Shown: one piece after another, positions 1 through 4,787 of the stretch
Position numbering within the stretch: the stretch's first letter is position 1
Layout of the letters: each line of letters begins with the position of its first letter
Position numbers and translations under genes: made by a program
Source: an uncultured bacterium
GTDB taxonomy: Bacteria > Acidobacteriota > Thermoanaerobaculia > Multivoradales > JAHEKO01
Assembly: GCA_938016625.1 (NCBI GenBank)
Contig: CALILB010000058.1
Coordinates: 1 to 5,855 of the forward strand
Reading direction: 5' to 3'
Length of the DNA stretch: 5,855 bases
Notes under the pieces: generated by a model
Database searches by the model: none
What the model was told of the DNA's origin: nothing
Seen by the model: only the letters and a program-made list of their open reading frames with translations

Positions 1-228
1 GGTGACCGTCGCCCCGATCGACAGTCTGTCTCCGTCTAAACGGATCGACTCGAGCTCGTCAATCCCGGTCAGAGAGACGATGTCCTCATGACGTCGCTTG
101 CCCTGCTTGAGCGCGACGAGCAGATCGGTGCCACCCGCCAGGAGTGCCGCGTCTCGACAGCTCGCGAGCAGTTTGCAGGCCTCCTCCACTGTCTCGGGTG
201 CGTGATACCGGAAATCGGGGATATACAT
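1..228 (-). CDS. Molybdenum hydroxylase FAD-binding (medium) subunit, CoxM/XdhB family, 3' part outside window
   Basis: This is the N-terminal 76 residues of a gene that starts at 228 and runs off the left edge; the family is usually about 280-300 residues long. The protein begins MYIPDFRYHAPETVEEA, the usual opening of the FAD_binding_5 domain. It has the FAD pyrophosphate loop AGGTDLLV at residues 31-38 and reaches a second flavin-loop motif, SIGATVT, at 70-76. In this family the subunit passes electrons between the iron-sulfur subunit and FAD in heterotrimeric enzymes such as CO dehydrogenase, xanthine dehydrogenase or 4-hydroxybenzoyl-CoA reductase. The substrate cannot be read from this fragment. 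The start is supported by a purine-rich ribosome site (GGGGGAAG on the minus strand) just upstream. The partner subunits would be expected further left, outside the window. The gene is divergent from the dehydrogenase-thiolase operon. Family assignment is firm; the specific enzyme is unknown. Confidence 0.9.
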   Translation of the reverse strand, partial: MYIPDFRYHAPETVEEACKLLASCRDAALLAGGTDLLVALKQGKRRHEDIVSLTGIDELESIRLDGDRLSIGATVT

Positions 229-284
229 GGTCACTTCCCCCCACAAATACCGAGTCCTCACAGGATAAGGCAATGGACGAACGA

Positions 285-321
285 GCGACCCACCCGCTTG
301 GGTGGCTCGCCCGACCCACCC
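285..321. promoter_or_regulatory. Cluster of three 10-bp half-sites, candidate operator
   Basis: CGACCCACCC occurs at 286-295 and again, identically, at 312-321. Between them at 300-309 lies GGGTGGCTCG, whose reverse complement CGAGCCACCC differs from the other two at one base. The first two copies form an inverted repeat centred near 297.5: GCGA, a C-C mismatch, CCACCC, then a 4-base centre GCTT and the complementary arm to 310. This arrangement suggests a transcription-factor operator controlling one or both divergent genes. As RNA it would also form a GC-rich hairpin in the leader of the plus-strand operon, so an RNA-level role is an alternative. No U-tract follows, which argues against a terminator. 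Confidence 0.4.
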
Positions 322-388
322 CTCCGCGCGGTGCCCATCTCCGGAGCGCTGATAGGGTGATAGCTGCTCCCGGCAATGAATCGACAGC

Positions 389-392
389 GAGG
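389..392 (+). promoter_or_regulatory. Ribosome binding site that decides the dehydrogenase start
   Basis: GAGG lies six bases before the ATG at 399. The reading frame stays open upstream to an ATG at 273, but the encoded extension does not resemble the dehydrogenase fold, whereas residue 1 of the 399 start sits just before the first beta strand. This supports 399 as the true start. Confidence 0.6.
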
Positions 393-398
393 ACAGAG

Positions 399-1148
399 AT
401 GGAACTGGGTCTAGAAGGAAAGAACGCCATCGTCACAGGCGGCAGTCTTGGCATCGGTGCGGCCATCACCCTCACCTTGGCGAGGGAGGGCTGCAACGTG
501 GCCATCAATTACCGCCGGCACGACACCGAGGCCAAGGAGATCGCGGGCCAGATCGAGGCGATGGGTCGTCGAGGGCTGGCGATCAAGGCCGATGTCCAGA
601 ACTACGCGGACGCCGAGAGGATGGTCCAGACCGTGCTCGAAGAGCTCGGCGGCCTCGACATCATGATCTGCAACGCCGGCATCAATTGGGACGGTGTGAT
701 CTGGAAGATGACCGAGGAGCAGTGGGACACGGTCATCAATGTGAATCTCAAAGGCTACTTCAACTACAACAAGACAGCCGCACTGGTCTTCAAGGATCAG
801 AAGAGCGGCAAGATCGTCAACATCTCATCGATCAACGGCATGCGGGGCAAGTTTGCCCAGACCAACTACGCTGCCTCCAAGGGGGGTGAGATAGCGCTGA
901 CCAAATCCCTGGCCCGCGAGCTCGGCAAGTTCAACGTCAACGTCAATGCCGTAGCCCCCGGCATGGTCATGACCGAGATGGCCGAGAACATTCCACCCGA
1001 GTTCCTCACCAAGGCGATGGACGAAACCGCCCTCGGCCGTTTTGCCACGCCCGAGGAATGCGCCGACCTGGTGGCTTTCCTCTGCTCGGACCGGTCCCGC
1101 CATATCACGGGCGAGGTGATCAAGATCGACGGCGGGCAGTACATGTAG
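399..1148 (+). CDS. SDR family oxidoreductase, FabG-like 3-hydroxyacyl-CoA/3-oxoacyl dehydrogenase
   Basis: This 249-residue protein is a complete classical short-chain dehydrogenase of typical length. Visible motifs are the nucleotide loop TGGSLGIG at 13-20, the acidic residue after strand 3 in ADV (64-66), NAG at 92-94, and the catalytic set N116, S144, Y157 and K161 (YAASK). The PG motif is at 187-188, and a C-terminal GEVIKIDGG closes the fold. Two arginines after the second strand (R39, R40) favour NADP(H), though this is only a hint. Members of the family interconvert 3-hydroxyacyl and 3-oxoacyl thioesters. Here the thiolase gene follows after 17 bases, so a CoA thioester is the likely substrate, with the product handed to the thiolase. 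A housekeeping fatty-acid-synthesis FabG or a PhaB-like reductase is possible but fits the neighbours less well. It is the first gene of the operon and faces the divergent regulatory region. Confidence 0.93.
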   Translation: MELGLEGKNAIVTGGSLGIGAAITLTLAREGCNVAINYRRHDTEAKEIAGQIEAMGRRGLAIKADVQNYADAERMVQTVLEELGGLDIMICNAGINWDGVIWKMTEEQWDTVINVNLKGYFNYNKTAALVFKDQKSGKIVNISSINGMRGKFAQTNYAASKGGEIALTKSLARELGKFNVNVNAVAPGMVMTEMAENIPPEFLTKAMDETALGRFATPEECADLVAFLCSDRSRHITGEVIKIDGGQYM

Positions 1149-1165
1149 AAGGCGGGGACGACGGC

Positions 1166-2320
1166 ATGAAGAGAGTGGGCATCATCGGGATCGGACACGG
1201 CGTCTTTGGCCGGCGCAGCGACGCCACGGTGCAGGAGCTCGCCTTCGAGGCTTTTCGGGCCGCGTTGGATGACGCGGGCATCGAGCGGCACCTCATCGAC
1301 GCCTCGGTCATCGGCTCGGTCCCCGAGTACCACAAACAACGGTCGTTGGCCGGCGTGGTCCAGGAGTACCTGGGACTGGTTCCCAAACCCACCTGGCTGA
1401 CCGAGGTGGCCTGTGCCTCGGGAAGCGCCGCCATGCGGACTGGATGGATGGCCATCCGGGCCGGTCTTCACCAGGTGGTGGCCATCATCGGTTGCCAGAA
1501 GATGACTGAGCTTTCGACCGCCGAGATTCTTGCGCTGATGGGCCGGGTCGGCGAGGTGCAGTGGGAGTCGGGCTTTGGCACCACCTTCCCGGGTTACTAC
1601 GCGATGTTTGCCAAGCGGCACATGCACGAGTACGGCACCACCCGTGAGCAAATCCTCGAGGTGGCCGTCAAGAACCACTTCTACGGCGCCAAGAATCCCA
1701 ACGCGCTGTTTAGAAAGGAGATCACCACGGAGAAGGCCATGGCCTCCGAAGAGGTGGCGACCCCCTTTCAGGTCTACGACTGCTGCGCCAACGCCGACGG
1801 TGCCGCCTGTGTCATCCTGGCCGCAGAAGACAAGGCGAAGGAGATCTCGGCAAAGCCGGTCTGGCTGGACGGCGTGGCCGCCGCCACGGCGAGCATGTCG
1901 GTCCTGCGGAGACCCCACCTGGTCGGGCTTCCGAGTGCCGAGTACGCTGCCGCCGAGGCCTACGCGATGGCCGGGGTCGGACCCACCGATGTCAAAGTGG
2001 CGCAGGTACACGATTGCTTTACCATTGCCGAGATCATGGCCTACGAGGACCTGGGCTTCTGCGAGAAGGGCGAGGGTGGTCCCTTTGTCGCCGACCGGCA
2101 GACCTACATCGGCGGCCAGGTGGCCGTCAACGTGGATGGGGGCCTCAAGGCCAAGGGTCACCCGATCGGCGCCACCGGGGTCTCCATGACCTACGAGATC
2201 GCCAAGCAGCTGCGCGGCGAGGCCGGGGAGCGTCAGGTACCCGACGCCGACGTCGGCCTCACCCACAACGTCGGTGGCATCGGACAGTACTGCTTTGTCC
2301 AGGTGCTGAAGAGGGACTGA
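1166..2320 (+). CDS. SCP2-type thiolase (acetyl-CoA acetyltransferase-like)
   Basis: This 384-residue protein has the length and architecture of the SCP2-like thiolase branch. The nucleophilic cysteine is C83 in VACASGSAAM. Further family motifs are YDCCANADGAA (204-214), HDCF (282-285) and GHPIGATG (331-338, with H332). The C-terminal motif is HNVGGIG (367-373) where classical thiolases have CxG, so the second cysteine is presumably C284 of HDCF, as in SCP2-type enzymes. Keeping C83 argues for genuine thiolytic cleavage rather than the aldolase role of Ltp2-type homologues, which lack it. The start at 1166 has GGGGA seven bases upstream and begins directly with strand 1 (MKRVGIIGIG). The following DUF35 gene lies three bases downstream, matching systems where thiolase and DUF35 form a complex. 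The acyl substrate cannot be deduced. Alternatives are acetoacetyl-CoA synthesis as in archaea, or benzoylsuccinyl-CoA-type cleavage. Confidence 0.93.
   Translation: MKRVGIIGIGHGVFGRRSDATVQELAFEAFRAALDDAGIERHLIDASVIGSVPEYHKQRSLAGVVQEYLGLVPKPTWLTEVACASGSAAMRTGWMAIRAGLHQVVAIIGCQKMTELSTAEILALMGRVGEVQWESGFGTTFPGYYAMFAKRHMHEYGTTREQILEVAVKNHFYGAKNPNALFRKEITTEKAMASEEVATPFQVYDCCANADGAACVILAAEDKAKEISAKPVWLDGVAAATASMSVLRRPHLVGLPSAEYAAAEAYAMAGVGPTDVKVAQVHDCFTIAEIMAYEDLGFCEKGEGGPFVADRQTYIGGQVAVNVDGGLKAKGHPIGATGVSMTYEIAKQLRGEAGERQVPDADVGLTHNVGGIGQYCFVQVLKRD
2311..2316 (+). promoter_or_regulatory. Ribosome binding site of the DUF35 gene inside the thiolase gene
   Basis: GAGGGA within the last codons of the thiolase gene lies seven bases before the ATG at 2324. 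With only three bases between the thiolase stop and this start, translational coupling is likely, which suits two subunits of one complex. Confidence 0.6.
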
Positions 2321-2323
2321 GTC

Positions 2324-2773
2324 ATGTTCAAGTGGTTTGGCAAGGTCAACTACACGCCCTACACCAAGGTCTCCGACTTTGCCCAACATCTGAGAGACGG
2401 TCGACTCATGGGCTCACGCTGCAATAGCTGCGGAGCTACCTCGTTCCCACCCCGGGCCGACTGCGAGGAGTGTCTGAGCGGGGACTTCGAGTTCTTCGAA
2501 GTCAGCGGACGAGCCAAGCTCCATACCTTCACCAAGATAGTGGCCGCCCCGACCGGTTTCGAGGATGTCGCCCCCTATCTGGTGGGTGTCGTCGATCTCG
2601 AGGAGGGAGGCCGGGCTCTGGCCTGGTTTGGCGACAGCATCGCCGAGGACGAGGTCGAGATCGGAATGGAGCTGCAGGTGGTTCCCCGCATCTTCGAAGA
2701 GTCGGAGGAGATCAAGGTCTACTACAGCCTGGAGCCACCCGGAACCACCTGGTCGAAGACCGAGCTCTCATGA
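2324..2773 (+). CDS. DUF35 Zn-ribbon/OB-fold protein, thiolase partner
   Basis: This 149-residue protein shows the standard DUF35 layout: an N-terminal helical part (about 1-30), a rubredoxin-like zinc ribbon with C33, C36, C47 and C50 (C-X2-C-X10-C-X2-C), and an OB-fold beta barrel from about 55 to 123. Known relatives include the protein that bridges thiolase and HMG-CoA synthase in archaea, BbsA of the benzoylsuccinyl-CoA thiolase, and ChsH2-type subunits of steroid side-chain enzymes. In these complexes the protein helps hold the acyl-CoA and bring the partner enzymes together. Its coupling to the preceding thiolase gene makes that enzyme the obvious partner. All four zinc cysteines are intact, so it should be functional. 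The role is inferred from family and neighbourhood; the substrate is unknown. It is the last gene of the operon. Confidence 0.93.
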   Translation: MFKWFGKVNYTPYTKVSDFAQHLRDGRLMGSRCNSCGATSFPPRADCEECLSGDFEFFEVSGRAKLHTFTKIVAAPTGFEDVAPYLVGVVDLEEGGRALAWFGDSIAEDEVEIGMELQVVPRIFEESEEIKVYYSLEPPGTTWSKTELS

Positions 2774-2778
2774 GCTCG
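2761..2778. terminator. Hairpin at convergent junction, possible bidirectional terminator
   Basis: CGAGCTC (2761-2767) and GAGCTCG (2772-2778) form a perfect 7-bp stem with the 4-base loop TCAT. The hairpin overlaps the DUF35 stop codon and lies in the short space before the convergent hydrolase gene ends at 2799. There is no T-tract on either side, so it is not a canonical intrinsic terminator. It may limit read-through or protect the 3' end, or it may be chance. Confidence 0.3.
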
Positions 2779-2798
2779 AGCGGCACCTCGCCGCGGCG

Positions 2799-3788
2799 CT
2801 ATTCGCTCAGAAAGGTATCGATAGCGGACAGGGCGTCGTTCAGCGTCCGACGGTCGTAGACCACCAGACTGCCCAAACCGGGTAGCCAGTGGAGCTCCTC
2901 GAGCCCGGCGACATTCAGGTAATGGGCAGTGCCCTCGAGCCTGACGAACCTCTTGGGCTGGGTCATCTGCCCATAGTGCTCGTCCAAATACCTCTTGCTG
3001 GGCTCGCTCTCCAGCTCTCCATCGATCAACAAGATCGGCTGATGGTGATCCCCTTTGAAATAGTCCAGGACCGCCGCCAGAAACGTGGCTTCATGGATCT
3101 TCAGAAATATGTCCAGCGGGAGCTGTTCTTCCAAGCCCCGGACCTTTGAGAAGCGCTCTCGAAATTCCTCCTGTGACCGAGGGGAGAAATCTTTGAGTCG
3201 TTTCCCCGGCCCGATCACCGCCAGCCTCTTGATTCTCGGTTCTTTCTCGCTCGCCGTGATGGCCCAGGTGCCGCCTAGAGAATGTCCGACGACAAACAAC
3301 CGCTCGTCGTCCACCCTGTCGAGAGACTCCAGAAGCGTAAGCGCCGCAGAAATGTCCTCCGTCGAATCCCAGGCCTCGACCGAGTCCACATCGGCCGGGG
3401 TCTGCGAATCGCCAAAACCACGCAGATTGACAGCCAGCACGAGATATCCCTTGTCTGCAAGCTCTTCAGCAAGGAGCGGGTAGAGCGAGAGTCGCCGACC
3501 CCACCGGGTGCTCCCATGCAGCAGCAATATCGCCGGGTGTGGTCGAGACGATCCCGATGGCTCGTACAGATCCCCGGCGAGGGTCAGATCTCCCGCCCGG
3601 ATCGTTACGCCCTCTCCCGCAGGGAGGTAGCCGAGACGCTTATCCAGCAGGGATCCGTGAACAAGAACCCTCTCGATACGGCTCGTGACGGACCATGGCA
3701 GAACCGACCGCAGAAGAAACACACAACCTACCGCCAGCACAGCAAGCAAGCCGACCAGCACGAACCGACGTAGCCGTCTCTCGGGCAT
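2799..3788 (-). CDS. Alpha/beta hydrolase with N-terminal membrane anchor
   Basis: This 329-residue protein opens with basic residues (MPERRLRR) and a hydrophobic stretch at about 9-30. It is therefore probably anchored in the inner membrane with the enzyme domain outside. The hydrolase domain starts near residue 60. It shows the oxyanion-type HG at 91-92, the nucleophile S170 in GHSLGG, and the histidine H289 in GTAHYLN. The acid after strand 7 falls in DGELE (256-260), where relatives usually have HGxxD, so E260 or D256 would have to serve. Substrate is unknown; esterase, lipase or peptidase activity is possible. C22 in LAVGC is a poor lipobox because the hydrophobic run continues past it. 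The start is six bases after the stop of the dehydrogenase gene upstream, which indicates cotranscription. An AAGAG sequence lies close to the ATG. Confidence 0.88.
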   Translation of the reverse strand: MPERRLRRFVLVGLLAVLAVGCVFLLRSVLPWSVTSRIERVLVHGSLLDKRLGYLPAGEGVTIRAGDLTLAGDLYEPSGSSRPHPAILLLHGSTRWGRRLSLYPLLAEELADKGYLVLAVNLRGFGDSQTPADVDSVEAWDSTEDISAALTLLESLDRVDDERLFVVGHSLGGTWAITASEKEPRIKRLAVIGPGKRLKDFSPRSQEEFRERFSKVRGLEEQLPLDIFLKIHEATFLAAVLDYFKGDHHQPILLIDGELESEPSKRYLDEHYGQMTQPKRFVRLEGTAHYLNVAGLEELHWLPGLGSLVVYDRRTLNDALSAIDTFLSE

Positions 3789-3794
3789 GACTCT

Positions 3795-4766
3795 TCACAC
3801 GGTGATAACTACTTTTCCCCGCGCGTGACCTGCTTCCATGTACCGGATGGCCGCGGGGACCTCGCTGAGCGGGTAGGTCTTGTCGATGACCGGCGTGAGC
3901 TTGCCGGCTTCGATCTGTTCCTTCAGAAACTGTAGGTCCTCCTTCTTTCCCTTCGCTACGAACCCCCGCAGGCTCTGGCCCACGAACGGTGACAACAGGA
4001 GCGCCCGGAGCAGGCGATCGACGCCACCAAGCCAGCGACTCCCCTCTTCCCCGCCGACGATGACCAGAGTCCCTCGGGGAGCGAGGGCGCGCCGGAGAAT
4101 CGACAGCGAGCGATTCCCGCCGATGTCGAGAATGAGGTCATAGCGTCGACTCGTCTGTGTGATCCCCTCACGCTTGTAGTCGATCACGTGGTCCGCGCCG
4201 AGGGAGCTCACCAGGTCCACCTTCGTAGTGCTGCACACACCGGTCACTTCCGCTCCAAACGCTTTGGCGAGCTGCACCGCAAAGGTGCCCACGCCTCCCG
4301 AGGCACCGATGATCAGCACCGCCTGGTCAGCCTGGATCTTCCCGTGGTCGCGAAGACCCTGGAGGGCGGTAAGGGCGGAGACGGGTACGGCGGCCGCCTG
4401 CTCGAAGCCGAGGCCGGCCGGTTTGGGCACGAGCTTGGCTTCCCCGGCGCAGGCGAACTCGGCGAAGGCACCATGGCAGAGACCGAAGACTTCGTCACCT
4501 ACCTCGAACTGGGTGACGTTCTTGCCGACCACCTCCACTCGCCCCGCGACATCATTGCCGAGAACGGGAGTCTTGGGCCTTCGCAACCCGTAACCCATGA
4601 TGCGAATCAGATACGGCAGACCCGCCATCATGTGCCAGACGCCACGATCCACGCCGGCCGCGTGAACGCGAAGGAGCACCTCGTCGTCCCCGACTTCGGG
4701 CCTATCGATATCCCTCAGCTCAAGGACATCCGCCGAGCCATATCGGTCTTGGACGATCGCCTTCAT
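3795..4766 (-). CDS. Zinc-independent medium-chain dehydrogenase, quinone oxidoreductase-like
   Basis: This 323-residue protein belongs to the MDR superfamily, in the quinone oxidoreductase/RTN4IP1-like group, and has normal length. The N-terminal GroES-like domain covers about 1-125. The Rossmann domain contains the nucleotide loop GASGGVG at 154-160 and the downstream signature LGADHVIDY at 189-197. K182 after the second strand suggests NADPH binding. The zinc-enzyme GHE motif is replaced by GNDVAG (70-75) and the usual first catalytic cysteine position is D40, so neither catalytic nor structural zinc is expected. Such enzymes reduce quinones or alpha,beta-unsaturated carbonyls; the substrate here is unknown. 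The start at 4766 is supported by GGGAGAA a few bases upstream on the minus strand. The gene lies 21 bases after the PD40 gene and 6 bases before the hydrolase gene, so the three probably share a transcript. Confidence 0.93.
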   Translation of the reverse strand: MKAIVQDRYGSADVLELRDIDRPEVGDDEVLLRVHAAGVDRGVWHMMAGLPYLIRIMGYGLRRPKTPVLGNDVAGRVEVVGKNVTQFEVGDEVFGLCHGAFAEFACAGEAKLVPKPAGLGFEQAAAVPVSALTALQGLRDHGKIQADQAVLIIGASGGVGTFAVQLAKAFGAEVTGVCSTTKVDLVSSLGADHVIDYKREGITQTSRRYDLILDIGGNRSLSILRRALAPRGTLVIVGGEEGSRWLGGVDRLLRALLLSPFVGQSLRGFVAKGKKEDLQFLKEQIEAGKLTPVIDKTYPLSEVPAAIRYMEAGHARGKVVITV

Positions 4767-4787
4767 GGTGTTCTCCCGGAGGGATCG

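Larger units (their letters stand above)
229..398. promoter_or_regulatory. Divergent intergenic region with promoters for both flanking genes
   Basis: These 170 bp separate two divergently transcribed genes, so they must carry the promoters of both unless the operons extend differently. On the minus strand a weak sigma70-like pair can be drawn: TTGCCT (plus 268-273) and TATTTG (plus 244-249), with an 18-bp spacer. It would leave only a very short leader before the ATG at 228, so I treat it as tentative. I could not place a convincing promoter for the plus-strand gene. The region also holds the half-site cluster listed separately and a tandem TGATAG pair (350-355 and 358-363). Confidence 0.6.

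Noticed and set aside
350..363. Tandem TGATAG repeats as a regulator site or promoter box
   Set aside because: Two 6-base copies spaced by 8 bp can easily arise by chance, and I could not match them to a convincing -10/-35 arrangement.
86..508. 140-residue open frame on the minus strand across the divergent region
   Set aside because: It overlaps the FAD-subunit gene in another frame and the start of the dehydrogenase gene in antisense. The FAD-subunit frame carries the AGGTD motif, so this one is a shadow.
1714..1720. AAAGGAG inside the thiolase gene as a possible internal translation start
   Set aside because: The next in-frame ATG is at 1739, 18 bases away, too far for a ribosome site. 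A product starting there would lack the nucleophile C83.
866..2389. 507-residue open frame on the minus strand opposite the thiolase
   Set aside because: It lies antisense to a gene with full catalytic motifs. Its sequence is a low-complexity Gly/Leu/Asp/His-rich translation typical of the complement of GC-rich codons and has no domain I recognise.
1166..2773. Naming the pair bbsB/bbsA
   Set aside because: Family and gene types match, but substrate-specific residues cannot be judged here and the CoA-transferase, hydratase and dehydrogenase genes of a bbs cluster are not in the window.
3717..3764. Hydrolase N-terminus as a lipoprotein signal (LAVGC)
   Set aside because: Alanine occupies the -3 position and the hydrophobic run continues beyond the cysteine, which fits a transmembrane anchor better.
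3282..3773. 163-residue open frame on the plus strand
   Set aside because: It is antisense to the alpha/beta hydrolase, which has S170 and H289 in proper motifs. The plus-strand translation is Arg/Gln-rich with no motif.
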